This document shows positions 36,365 to 44,711 of a DNA stretch of 64,000 nucleotides, in pieces. Source of the stretch: Bacillota bacterium (GTDB taxonomy: Bacteria > Bacillota > UBA4882 > UBA10575); contig JAAYHQ010000057.1 of NCBI GenBank assembly GCA_012727425.1, positions 1-64,000 on the forward strand. Direction: 5' to 3'. Under the pieces are notes generated by a model that was not told the origin of the DNA, searched no databases, and saw nothing but the letters and a program-made list of their open reading frames with translations. Every line of letters starts with the position of its first letter. Positions within the stretch are counted from its first letter, which is position 1. The translations under genes and the position numbers were made by a program.

Positions 36365-37171
36365 CTACCGTGCTTTATTTAAGCAGAAACGGTAGATGGC
36401 GTGGGCGACGCCGTTTTCATCGTTGGAGAGCGTTACATAGTCGGCTTGTTGTTTGATGGCCGCTTCGGCATTGGCCATGGCGATCCCCAGTCCGGCGTAC
36501 TTGATCATTGACAGATCATTAAACCCGTCCCCGATCGCGATCATCTCTTCTCGGCTGATGCCGTAGTAAGCGCCCAGGCGGGCTAAGGCGTTGGCCTTCG
36601 AGACTTTCTGGTCGACAAATTCCAGAAGGAACGGTTGCGAGGTGCAATAATTGACCGTGGGGGGGACGTCGGGGGCAATCGCTTTTTCATAGTGGCGGAT
36701 CGTCTCTACTTCGTCGTAAAACAGAACTTTTGTTACCCCTTGGGCAAGAAGTGCTTCCAGATCGGTGATGGGCTTGGGTTCGGAATGGACCATGCGGGCG
36801 TAGGCGTTGGCTTCGGGGCCAAGCGGTTGGACATACAGTTGGTTGTTGGCCCAAATGACCACGGTGGTGCCGAGTTTTTTGCCCAGTTGGTATACAATTT
36901 TTGCGTCTTCACCCCGCATTGTTTGGGTGTACAGGATCTTCCCCGATTTACCCATGACAATCATAGCTCCGTTGTACGTGATAAAGGGTAGATCCAACCC
37001 CAATTGTTCAATCAGCGGTTCAACGCCTTGGATCGGCCGGCCGGTGCAGATGGTGAAGATCACCCCGGCCGCAACGGCTTCGGCGATTGCTTTTTGCGTC
37101 TCCGGTGTCAGGTTGCGCTTGCTGTCAAGAAGGGTGCCGTCGATGTCAACTGCGACTAATTTGTACTTCAT
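36365..37171 (-). CDS. Cof-type HAD phosphatase
   Basis: A 268-residue HAD-superfamily hydrolase of class IIB: motif I AVDIDGTLLDS (about 7-17), motif II ICTGRP (about 41), motif III Lys in VSKANAL (about 193) and motif IV IGDGFNDLSMIKYAG (about 212-226). Relatives dephosphorylate sugar phosphates or flavin precursors. The position next to galM hints at a sugar phosphate, but this is weak. Confidence 0.9.
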   Translation of the reverse strand: MKYKLVAVDIDGTLLDSKRNLTPETQKAIAEAVAAGVIFTICTGRPIQGVEPLIEQLGLDLPFITYNGAMIVMGKSGKILYTQTMRGEDAKIVYQLGKKLGTTVVIWANNQLYVQPLGPEANAYARMVHSEPKPITDLEALLAQGVTKVLFYDEVETIRHYEKAIAPDVPPTVNYCTSQPFLLEFVDQKVSKANALARLGAYYGISREEMIAIGDGFNDLSMIKYAGLGIAMANAEAAIKQQADYVTLSNDENGVAHAIYRFCLNKAR

Positions 37172-37234
37172 TCTTCTTCTCCTTGTTATTTTTACATCAT
37201 TTCCTTTGGAAAAAAGATTCTTTCTGCACTTATA

Positions 37235-37263
37235 AATTACTAGGTTTTGGCGGAAAAATCAAT
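37235..37263 (-). promoter_or_regulatory. Promoter of the HAD-galM unit
   Basis: On the minus strand: TTGATT, a 17-base spacer and TAATTT, 64 bases before the HAD start. Confidence 0.45.
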
Positions 37264-37299
37264 CCGGATCCGGTTTTTGTTGGGACGAGGCGGGAAAAG

Positions 37300-37668
37300 T
37301 TACTTGTTTTTCGCGTTTTTCGCCCGGGCCTGTTCGATGATGGAGTGGAGCGGTTGGGAGCCGCCCGCCATCAGCGCGGCCGTGAAGAGGCTGTCGATTA
37401 AAGGTGTGGCTTCCATGCCCAGTCCGCCCGTGAGCAGACGGAAGCGGGGATTGGCCAGCGCCAGCCCTAAACCGAAAACGAAGGTTAGAAACAAAGTCAG
37501 ATAAGTGCGAAAAGCCACCATTTTTCTGATCTTTTCGTCCGGCTGTTCCCCTTTTTCCGGCACTGGGGGGAGCAAAGGGATCAGTAAATTCTCAATGATC
37601 CGTTCAAAGATAAAGGTAAGAACGGTGATAAACACAAGATAAGAGAGGAGTTGGTCTAAGCTGTACAT
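37300..37668 (-). CDS. Hypothetical membrane protein, 122 aa
   Basis: A small protein with membrane segments at about 7-27 (LLSYLVFITVLTFIFERIIENLL) and 57-75 (YLTLFLTFVFGLGLAL) and a more polar, glycine-containing C-terminus with SLFTAALMAGGSQPLHSIIEQ. The pattern (hydrophobic loop, GGG then helix) resembles small phage-holin-like or stress membrane proteins, but I do not recognise a family. The start has GGAGGGG upstream on the minus strand. Confidence 0.6.
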   Translation of the reverse strand: MYSLDQLLSYLVFITVLTFIFERIIENLLIPLLPPVPEKGEQPDEKIRKMVAFRTYLTLFLTFVFGLGLALANPRFRLLTGGLGMEATPLIDSLFTAALMAGGSQPLHSIIEQARAKNAKNK

Positions 37669-37845
37669 CTTGACCCCTCCTTCGGAATGGGTTTGGTTAG
37701 TATTCTAATTTCCGGCAACACACCTGTTTTCCTCTTTTTCACAATTCATCTTTTTGCCATCAACCGCGAAAATCCCGTCAAAGTTTTGATTTCCAAGAAA
37801 AAAGGGCAGTAAAGGGTAAAAATCGGCAAAATTATGATTTAATGG

Positions 37846-37874
37846 TTGCGTTACAATTTAGTTCATGCTACTAT
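37846..37874 (+). promoter_or_regulatory. Promoter of the riboswitch-GGDEF transcript
   Basis: TTGCGT (37846-37851), a 17-base spacer and TACTAT (37869-37874), about 60 bases before the riboswitch. Confidence 0.5.
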
Positions 37875-37930
37875 TTTTATGATCATTTATAGTGATTTTT
37901 TTATCCCGATTTACATTTTTACATTGCGGG

Positions 37931-38050
37931 AAACAACTTAACACGAAAGGGCAAATCCGGCGAAAGCCGGAGACGCAAAGCCACGGGTCTAAAGTTTAAT
38001 TGCGGTTAAACCAAGACAGCCGGGCTACCGAAGGCGAGTTGTTTTTTCTT
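37931..38050 (+). ncRNA. c-di-GMP-I (GEMM-I) riboswitch
   Basis: The sequence 37943-38030 has the GEMM-I core: CACGAAAGGGCAAA, a GAAA-capped P2 hairpin (CCGGC-GAAA-GCCGG), the invariant GACGCAAAGCC, then GGGTCTAAAG, a P3 hairpin whose other side is AAACCAAGACAGCCGGGCTACCG. Flanking AACAACTT (37931) can pair with GAGTTGTT (38036-38043), followed by TTTTTCTTG. The outer stem might therefore double as a terminator. It lies 55 bases before a c-di-GMP-metabolising gene. Confidence 0.93.
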
Positions 38051-38104
38051 GTTTAATTAAACGTTCAGGCGCGACGATCCAAATTTGTGCGGCGAGGGTT
38101 CGGA

Positions 38105-39703
38105 ATGAGAAAAACCATGATCACCATTGTGTTCCTCTTCGTCTTGCTGCTCTTTTTTTTGGTTTATGGTGCCTTCGAAATGAATAAGCTAGGGACGCCG
38201 GAGCGCGGATTTTTTCTAGTACCGGCCGGAGTGCTGCTTTTGCTGAGCGTGCTCAGTCTTCTGGTCTTCAAAAACTATCACCGGTTAAAAGCGAATTACC
38301 TGGCGAACAGTATCCTGAATGAGATTTTAGAAACTTATATCAATGCCAACCAGAGTTTTATTTACTTAAAAGACGAAAATCTCCGGTACCTTCTGGTCAA
38401 TAAAGCTTTAGCCGATTTTTATGGCAAAGAAGTCCGCGATGTCATTGGCGGGGATGTTTTCACGTTTGCCGATGAGGAGTTTGCGGCCTTCAGCAAACGA
38501 ACCGACCTTAAAGTTTTAACCGCCATGACGGTGGTGGAGGAAGAATTAATCTGGCGCGACCAGGTCTTTGCGGCCACGAAGTTTCCGGTTAAACTCGCCA
38601 ACGGACGGTACGGAGTGGGTGCCTATATCCGGGATGTGACCGAAGAATATAACAATAAACGGGAACTGATCTTTCTTAGTTTTCATGATCCTTTAACTGG
38701 ACTGTACAACCGGCGCTATGTCGATCAAGAGCTGAAAAGGCTAGATATAGAGGGTAATCTTCCGCTGACGGTGATGATCGGAGATGTGAATGGCCTCAAA
38801 CTGACCAACGATGTTTTTGGGCACAAGGTTGGGGATCTTCTATTGAAGAAGGCGGCGGAAGTTTTGACCAGAGTTTGCCAAAAACCGGGTGTGGTTATTG
38901 CGCGGTGGGGCGGGGATGAATTTATTCTCTTTTTACCTCGGACCACACGGGAAGAAGGAGAAAAGCTCCGGATGGCGGTTAAAGCCCAGTTTGCGCAGGA
39001 ACGGATCAATGATCTTCCGGGGAGTATTTCCCTGGGTTGTGCCACGAAAAATACCGCCACCGAAAATCTGGCCCAAGTCCTCAGTAAGGCGGAAGAGCGG
39101 ATGTATCTGGAAAAAGCCAACGATAGTGAGCGGTTTAGTAAGGAGACGATCCAAAGGATCATTAAATCATTTCACGAAAGATTTCCCCAGGAAGCGGAGC
39201 ACGCGCAAAGGGTGAGTCGTTTAAGCGTGGCCATCGGTCAAGCGCTGCAGTTGTCCCCCTCCCAATTGAACCGGTTGAAACAGGCGGGTTTCCTCCATGA
39301 TCTGGGTAAGATCGTCTTGGCCGAGTCCCTGCTGGCGACGGCGGGGCCCCTGACGGAAGAGAAATCGCGCAAGCTGAAGGAGCATCCGGTGGCCGGATAC
39401 CGGATTGCCAATGCTTCGCCCCAGACGATGGAGGTAGCAAGGTATCTGCTTACCCACCATGAACACTGGGACGGGAGCGGGTACCCCAAAGGCCTGCGGG
39501 GAGCGGAGATTCCACGGACGGCCCGGATCATTGCCGTCGCCGATTGCTATGACCAGTTGCGCTACGGAGCCCCCGGCCAGAAACCGCTTTCACCGGCCGA
39601 CGCCTTGGCGGTGCTCAAGCGGGAAGCCGGGAAAAGATTGGATCCGGAGATTGTCCAGGTTTTCCTGGCGATGGTGGAGAGTGGTTCCGGCGGCGACTGG
39701 TAG
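38105..39703 (+). CDS. PAS-GGDEF-HD-GYP cyclic-di-GMP signalling protein
   Basis: The 532 residues comprise two membrane segments (about 4-24 and 34-52), a PAS-like domain (about 75-180), a GGDEF domain with intact active site ARWGGDEF (about 266-273), and an HD-GYP domain with HDLGK (about 398) and HHEHWDGSGYPKG (about 451-463). Both a diguanylate cyclase and a phosphodiesterase domain look catalytically complete. The usual RxxD inhibitory site before GGDEF is absent (KPGV instead). ATG 38105 is chosen for GAGG seven bases upstream. It is controlled by a c-di-GMP-I riboswitch, so a feedback loop is likely. Confidence 0.92.
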   Translation: MRKTMITIVFLFVLLLFFLVYGAFEMNKLGTPERGFFLVPAGVLLLLSVLSLLVFKNYHRLKANYLANSILNEILETYINANQSFIYLKDENLRYLLVNKALADFYGKEVRDVIGGDVFTFADEEFAAFSKRTDLKVLTAMTVVEEELIWRDQVFAATKFPVKLANGRYGVGAYIRDVTEEYNNKRELIFLSFHDPLTGLYNRRYVDQELKRLDIEGNLPLTVMIGDVNGLKLTNDVFGHKVGDLLLKKAAEVLTRVCQKPGVVIARWGGDEFILFLPRTTREEGEKLRMAVKAQFAQERINDLPGSISLGCATKNTATENLAQVLSKAEERMYLEKANDSERFSKETIQRIIKSFHERFPQEAEHAQRVSRLSVAIGQALQLSPSQLNRLKQAGFLHDLGKIVLAESLLATAGPLTEEKSRKLKEHPVAGYRIANASPQTMEVARYLLTHHEHWDGSGYPKGLRGAEIPRTARIIAVADCYDQLRYGAPGQKPLSPADALAVLKREAGKRLDPEIVQVFLAMVESGSGGDW

Positions 39704-39736
39704 TTATCCGGGGGAAAGTTGGACGGGGAAAGTATT

Positions 39737-39766
39737 AAGGGGACCGTTGCGGTCCCCTTGTTGTTT
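39737..39766 (+). terminator. Terminator after the GGDEF-HD-GYP gene
   Basis: A perfect 10-bp stem (39737-39746 with 39750-39759), loop TTG, followed by GTTGTTTCGTTT. Confidence 0.8.
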
Positions 39767-39769
39767 CGT

Positions 39770-40630
39770 TTAAGGCTCGTTTTCCGCCTTTTCCAGATAA
39801 ATAATGCCCACGGTGCCCGGACCGCAGTGGGTGGAGATAACGGCGCCGGCTTCGGTAATGACAACGTTGCGGGCAAGCGCCATCTCCCGGAGCTGTGTGG
39901 CGAGTTCATTGGCGGCTTCCGTGTCGTGACAATGGGTCACCGAGATCCAGTTATTGTCGATCCGCGCTTTGTTGGCGGTGGCCCATTCTAATAGACGGGC
40001 GTTGGCTTTGCTTTTACTGCCCCGGAATTTTTCCGGGACGCACATCTTCCCGTCGACCACCTCAATCCGGGGATGAATCTGCAGAACGTTACCGACCAGC
40101 GCTTGCGCCCGGGTCAGTCGTCCCCCTTTATATAAAAAGTCTAACGTATCGACGATGAAGGAGGTTCTGACCCGTGGGGTCATGGCGGTGAGGCGGGCGG
40201 CGATCTCCTGAAGCGGTATTCCTTGTTCGGCCATTTCTGCGGCATGCAAGGCCAGAATACCGATGCCCATCGACAGATTACGGGAATCGACGGTGGCAAT
40301 GGGGGCGTTGCCCAATTCTTGTGCCGCCAGGCAGGCGGAGGCGTAGGTCCCGGATAGTTCTGCCGAGAGTCCGACATACAAGACTTCATTTCCCTCCGCG
40401 AGGAGGCGGCGGAAAAGCTCAAGAAAAGCGGCTGGTGTCGCCTGACCCGTCTTGGGGAAATGGGGTGAAGTCTTGACTTTTTCTAAAAACTCCTCTTGGG
40501 TAAGGTCGACCCCATCGTAGTAAACCTCTTCACCGAAGTGGACCACAAGGGGAATTACTTCAATGCCATAGCGGCTTTTTAGTTCCGGTGAGAGGTCGGC
40601 GGTGGAATCGGTGACGATTTTGATTGGCAT
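39770..40630 (-). CDS. DegV family fatty-acid-binding protein
   Basis: A 286-residue protein with the family start IKIVTDSTADLSPEL (about 3-17), YYDGVDLTQEEF, FPKTGQATPAAF, and IEVVDGKM followed by a lysine-rich segment. DegV proteins bind fatty acids and, as FakB in FakAB systems, present them for phosphorylation. FakA is not in the window. It starts at ATG 40630 behind GGGAGGAG. Confidence 0.92.
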   Translation of the reverse strand: MPIKIVTDSTADLSPELKSRYGIEVIPLVVHFGEEVYYDGVDLTQEEFLEKVKTSPHFPKTGQATPAAFLELFRRLLAEGNEVLYVGLSAELSGTYASACLAAQELGNAPIATVDSRNLSMGIGILALHAAEMAEQGIPLQEIAARLTAMTPRVRTSFIVDTLDFLYKGGRLTRAQALVGNVLQIHPRIEVVDGKMCVPEKFRGSKSKANARLLEWATANKARIDNNWISVTHCHDTEAANELATQLREMALARNVVITEAGAVISTHCGPGTVGIIYLEKAENEP

Positions 40631-40988
40631 GGTAAAACTCCTCCCAAAGAGAATACTTTTCCGTAATCCTATGCTCAGTTGTTAAGTTATAGGCCAAGAC
40701 AAAAATAAAGAGATGAGACCGGGATTTAAATTATCCCAAAGGATATTTTCACGCCACCTCCTTTGCTTCAACTTACGATGGCCGATCATCTATGTTTTCG
40801 CTAATTTAACATTAAATCCTCCCCGTTACCGGTAAAGAAGAGGGCGGGAGGGGGAGATGGTACGGACAAATCACAGAAGGATTTTATCCTTTTGTAACTA
40901 ATAATAATGCTACGGGGAATTATTTTACCAGAACGGTCGTTACTAAAAGTAGGGCGCCAAGTACATTTACGAGAAAGGTGTGGTTACT
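40631..40988. other. Intergenic region between divergent degV and phoU
   Basis: No gene recognised in 358 bases. It has a small hairpin AAGGAT-TTT-ATCCTT (40877-40891) followed by TTGTAAC, and should contain promoters for both divergent genes, though none is convincing. Confidence 0.35.
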
Positions 40989-41627
40989 TTGAACCAGCTT
41001 GAACAGTTGATGTCGGAGATCGAACGGATGGGGGAGGCGGTTAAAAAACGGGTTCACCGGTCGATCCATGCTTTGGTGGAAAAAGATCCGGAAGCCGCCT
41101 TGGAAATTATCCGCGAAGATGACCTGTTTGATAATGAACTGATCGTGTTTGAAGACAAGATAACCCGGTTTATTGCGGAAAAAAACCCCCACGGGAAGGA
41201 ACTGCGCAGTAGTCTTTCCGTCTTTAAGATGGCCAAGGATCTGGAACGGATCGCCGATTATGCGACCAATATTGCGGAGATCGTTCTGGAGTTAAAAAAT
41301 GATGAATATATTAAGCCGTTGGTTCATATCCCACAATTGGCCTCGTTAGCTCTTAATATGCTGGAAGTGGCGTTAAGGGCTTTTCTTGATGGTAATTCGG
41401 ACCTGGCCGAAGCAGTCTGCCGTAAAGACGAAGAGGCCGACAATCTTTATGACACCATTTATAAAGAGTTGACCAGCGGGGAACTGATGGAAGGTCAACC
41501 CCATTTGCTCCGGCAAACGATCCGTTTTAATATGATTGCCCGCTTTTTGGAGCGGATTGCCGACCACGCCACCAACATTGGGGAGGAGACGATCCTGCTT
41601 CATACCGGAAAAAGGGTGAAATACTAG
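40989..41627 (+). CDS. phoU: PhoU-like phosphate transport regulator
   Basis: A 212-residue all-helical protein with two PhoU repeats, each ending in the metal-binding motif: FKMAKDLERIADYATNIAE (about 77-95) and FNMIARFLERIADHATNIGE (about 176-195). PhoU proteins link Pst phosphate uptake and two-component sensing. No pst or pho genes are nearby, so this copy is an orphan. AAAGGTG at 40974-40980 is spaced for TTG 40989 rather than the in-frame GTG 40980. Confidence 0.92.
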   Translation: MNQLEQLMSEIERMGEAVKKRVHRSIHALVEKDPEAALEIIREDDLFDNELIVFEDKITRFIAEKNPHGKELRSSLSVFKMAKDLERIADYATNIAEIVLELKNDEYIKPLVHIPQLASLALNMLEVALRAFLDGNSDLAEAVCRKDEEADNLYDTIYKELTSGELMEGQPHLLRQTIRFNMIARFLERIADHATNIGEETILLHTGKRVKY

Positions 41628-41655
41628 TACTGGTTTTTTCGGTTATCAAAAAGGG

Positions 41656-41690
41656 CCCGCCAGAGGTGGCGGGTTATTCTTTTTTTCTTT
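41656..41690 (+). terminator. Terminator of phoU
   Basis: A 7-bp GC stem (41656-41662 with 41667-41673), loop GAGG, followed by a T-rich run. Confidence 0.8.
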
Positions 41691-41840
41691 TTTGCCGGGG
41701 CCCTAATTATTCCCGGCAGGAGATTGCTCCGGTAAGTTGAATATCTCTTGTGTTGGCACCGACCTAAAAACAGGTAATCGTTTAAATTTGTGACAATTTA
41801 TTTATGATCGGTTTAAGTACTTCCAAGGAGGAGTTCTAAG

Positions 41841-42437
41841 ATGGGAAAAAGACTTATTCTCGTTGTTACTCTTACTTTAGGCCTACTCCTTCTGGTTTTT
41901 GTTTGTGCCGGGCCGCACTGGACAATAGAAGCGAAAACAAAAACCCCCGAACCCAAAATCGGGCTGCTCGATCTAAACAAGGTTAAAAAGGAGGCTCCCC
42001 ATTTTATTGCCTTGGAGGAGCGGGCCAAAGCCAACCGTCAACTTCTGGAGGAGTTTACCGCCCGGGTTTTGGCCGAACACCAGCAACAGATCCGGGCGTT
42101 AAGTCCGGAGGATTACGGGCGCAGCCGGGAGTTGGCCGTGGCGGCCCAGGCCCGGATCGATCAGAAAAAACAGGAATTGGCGGAAAGCTACCGGCAGAAA
42201 GAAGCCGCTGTTTTCGAGGAGTTGGAAGCGGTTGTGGCTCACGTGGCCAAAAAGAAAAAGCTGGATTGTATCCTGCTCAAGGGCGGTTTCCAGATTGGTG
42301 GCGAAGACGTGACGGATCAAGTCCTGAAAACCTGGGACAAGTGGGGGCTGACTTTTTGGCAGCGGGTAAAGATCTTTTTTGGCGGAAAGGATCCCCGGCC
42401 GGATCCGCTGGCGGAAGTAACGGCCGGTGAACAGTAA
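41841..42437 (+). CDS. OmpH/Skp-like periplasmic chaperone family protein
   Basis: The 198 residues start with a signal anchor (RLILVVTLTLGLLLLVFVCAG, about 4-24). Then IGLLDLNKVKKEAP, the OmpH/Skp opening in which a strand (IGLLDL) leads into a Val-rich helix, a long charged helical hairpin (about 60-135), and a return strand LDCILLKGGFQIGGEDVTDQVL (about 140-161). Skp holds outer-membrane proteins in diderm bacteria. AAGGAGGAG precedes ATG 41841. Family assignment is from pattern; length is in the usual range apart from a 30-residue tail. Confidence 0.7.
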   Translation: MGKRLILVVTLTLGLLLLVFVCAGPHWTIEAKTKTPEPKIGLLDLNKVKKEAPHFIALEERAKANRQLLEEFTARVLAEHQQQIRALSPEDYGRSRELAVAAQARIDQKKQELAESYRQKEAAVFEELEAVVAHVAKKKKLDCILLKGGFQIGGEDVTDQVLKTWDKWGLTFWQRVKIFFGGKDPRPDPLAEVTAGEQ

Positions 42438-42457
42438 GCGTAAAGGAGCGTTTTTCG

Positions 42458-43300
42458 ATGGCAACAGGCTTGTCAGGGCAAAAAGTACTCGTTACCGGAG
42501 CTTCTTCGGGAATTGGCGCCGCCATCGCGCAAGCATTGGCGGAGGAGGGGTGTCTGGTTTGGGGGACGACCCGTAATCTCGCCAAGGTGGCGACGCTCCC
42601 CGAATCCTTGCGCCAGAAGGTGAAATTTCTGGCCATGGATGTAAATGACGACGATTCGGTGCGCGCCGGCGTCGACCGTTTTCTGGCAGAGGCTGGGGGT
42701 ATTGACATCCTCATCAACAACGCCGGGTTCGGCGTCTTTGGTCCCCTGGAAGAGTTTCCCCTGGCGGAGGCCAAAGCAATCTTTGAAACCAATTATTTTG
42801 GGGCTTTACGTTTAATTCAAGCGGTTGTACCACTGATGCGGGAACAGGGCAGAGGCTTAATCATCAACGTCACTTCTTTAGCCGCCCGGTTTGTCATTCC
42901 CTTTCAGGTTCATTATTCGGCGACCAAGGCAGCGTTATCAGCCCTGACGGAAGGGCTGCGCCAGGAGCTCCGGCCCTTTGGAGTGAAGGTCGTGAGCCTG
43001 GAGCCGGGGGATATTAAAACGAACTTTAATAATGTTACGAAATTCGGCTTAAAGGAAGGCTCTCCCTACCAAAAATGGACCGATCCTTGCTGGCGGGTGA
43101 TTGATGTGAACATGGAAAATTCCCCCTCGCCGCAGGTGGTGGCCGCGGAAGTTCTCAAGATCGTCCGGCGGCGGAATCCCCGCCCCTATTACGTGGCGGG
43201 AGACTTCCTTTCCACGAAATTTCCGTTTATCGCCCGGTTTGTCTCCCAACGGCTCAAGGAGAAACTAACCCGGAAATTTTACGGGATTGATTTCCAGTAA
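42458..43300 (+). CDS. Short-chain dehydrogenase/reductase
   Basis: A classical SDR of 280 residues: the cofactor motif TGASSGIG (about 14-21), NNAGFGVFG (about 87), catalytic Ser in INVTSLAARF (about 139) and YSATK (about 152-156), then LEPGDIKTNF. The C-terminal extension (FPFIARFVSQRLKEKLTRKF) is helical and basic. It could reduce a 3-keto group. The PLP synthase gene converging from downstream makes a ketosphinganine-type reductase possible but unproven. GGAGCG precedes ATG 42458, 20 bases after the OmpH-like gene. Confidence 0.88.
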   Translation: MATGLSGQKVLVTGASSGIGAAIAQALAEEGCLVWGTTRNLAKVATLPESLRQKVKFLAMDVNDDDSVRAGVDRFLAEAGGIDILINNAGFGVFGPLEEFPLAEAKAIFETNYFGALRLIQAVVPLMREQGRGLIINVTSLAARFVIPFQVHYSATKAALSALTEGLRQELRPFGVKVVSLEPGDIKTNFNNVTKFGLKEGSPYQKWTDPCWRVIDVNMENSPSPQVVAAEVLKIVRRRNPRPYYVAGDFLSTKFPFIARFVSQRLKEKLTRKFYGIDFQ

Positions 43301-43330
43301 GATTACATAAACGAAATAACGGCAAAAACT

Positions 43331-43367
43331 AAAAGCCTCCTTTCGACAACGGTCAGGAGGCTTTTTG
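43331..43367. terminator. Bidirectional terminator between the SDR and the PLP synthase
   Basis: A perfect 11-bp stem (43331-43341 with 43355-43365) with A-run before and T-run after, so it can end both convergent transcripts. Confidence 0.85.
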
Positions 43368-43406
43368 CTGCCGGTTACCGCAAAGCAGTTCGCAGGTGGT
43401 CGGTGG

Positions 43407-44597
43407 TCAGGCGGGGATGATTGCCAGTTCTTTACCGACTTTAACCAAAGTTTGCAGGGCGCGGTCGATCTGTTCCCGGGTGTGGGTGGCGGTGAGGCTG
43501 GTGCGGATCAACGTGGCGTCAGCCGGGACGGCCGGTGCGACGACCGGGTTGACATAGACCCCGTTTTCAAAAAGGACCTTGCAGAACAGGAACGTTTTGC
43601 TCATGTCCCCGACCAAAATGGGAATGATCGGGGTAACACCGTCCCTGACCGTAAAACCATGGGTTTTCAAGCCGGTCCGGAACTCGGCGGCGATGGCCAG
43701 GAGATGCGCGCGGCGCTCGGGTTCGGTCTCGATGATTTCCAGGGCTTTCAGGGCGGCTCCCGTTGAAGCCGGGGTCATACTGGCCGTAAAGATAAGCGGC
43801 CGGGAGACATGCTGAACATAATGGCAAACCGGCTCGGACGCGACGAGAAAACCGCCGAGGGAAGCAAAGGATTTACTGAAGGTGCCCATAATCATGTCTA
43901 CTTCGTCTTCCAGGTCAAAATACTCGGCTGTTCCCCGCCCGTTGGCCCCGAGCACGCCAATGCCATGGGCGTCATCCAGCAAAATACGGGCGTTGTAGTC
44001 ACGGGCCAGGCGTACGATGGCCGGCAAGTTGGCCAGATCGCCTTCCATGCTGAAGACGCCGTCGGTGATAATCAGTTTCGGTGCATCCTTCCCCAACTTT
44101 TGCAGGAGATATTCCAGTTCGTCCATGTCGTTGTGCCCGTATTTGTACATTTTGGCGAAGGATAAACGACAACCGTCATAGATGCTGGCGTGGTTCGCCC
44201 GGTCGCAGAGGATATAATCACCCCGTCCGGCGATGGCCGAGATGATCCCCAGATTCGCTAAAAAACCGGCCGAGAAAAGGAGGGCCTTTTCTTTCTTCAT
44301 AAACCGGGCCAGGCGTTCTTCCAGCGTGACGTGGAGATCAAGGGTCCCGTTGAGAAACCGGGAACCGGAACAGCCCGAGCCGTATTTGGTGGTGGCCTCA
44401 ATGGCGGCTTGGATGACCCGCGGATCGCTGGTCAGACCCAGATAATTGTTGGAACCGATCATGAGCACGTTTTCTTTGTTGCTCATTGTGACCACCGTAT
44501 CCTGACCCGATTGGAGGGCGTGGAAGTAAGGATACAAGCCGGCGGCCATTGCCTCTTTTGCCATCGTATAATCATAACATTTTTTAAATAAGTCCAT
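43407..44597 (-). CDS. Alpha-oxoamine synthase, serine-palmitoyltransferase/KBL/BioF-like
   Basis: A 396-residue fold I PLP enzyme joining an amino acid to an acyl-CoA. Motifs: GSNNYLGLTSDPRV, GSGCSGSRFLNGTLDLH, FSAGFLANLG, DRANHASIYDG, DGVFSMEGDLANLP, DDAHGIGVLG and the Schiff-base Lys in GTFSKSFASLGG (about 239). The N-terminus (MDLFKKCYDYT, GLYPYFHAL) recalls bacterial serine-palmitoyltransferase-like proteins more than BioF or glycine C-acetyltransferase. Substrate identity is uncertain. ATG 44597 has AGGTG upstream. Confidence 0.85.
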   Translation of the reverse strand: MDLFKKCYDYTMAKEAMAAGLYPYFHALQSGQDTVVTMSNKENVLMIGSNNYLGLTSDPRVIQAAIEATTKYGSGCSGSRFLNGTLDLHVTLEERLARFMKKEKALLFSAGFLANLGIISAIAGRGDYILCDRANHASIYDGCRLSFAKMYKYGHNDMDELEYLLQKLGKDAPKLIITDGVFSMEGDLANLPAIVRLARDYNARILLDDAHGIGVLGANGRGTAEYFDLEDEVDMIMGTFSKSFASLGGFLVASEPVCHYVQHVSRPLIFTASMTPASTGAALKALEIIETEPERRAHLLAIAAEFRTGLKTHGFTVRDGVTPIIPILVGDMSKTFLFCKVLFENGVYVNPVVAPAVPADATLIRTSLTATHTREQIDRALQTLVKVGKELAIIPA

Positions 44598-44711
44598 CTG
44601 TTATGCACCTCATTCTGTACAAATACTATCCAGCAATTTATTCGTGGGTCGTCTCCTTTTTCCTGCTGGATCTTTCTTTATTTGGAAGAGGTGCTGCGGG
44701 GTAAACCGGGG

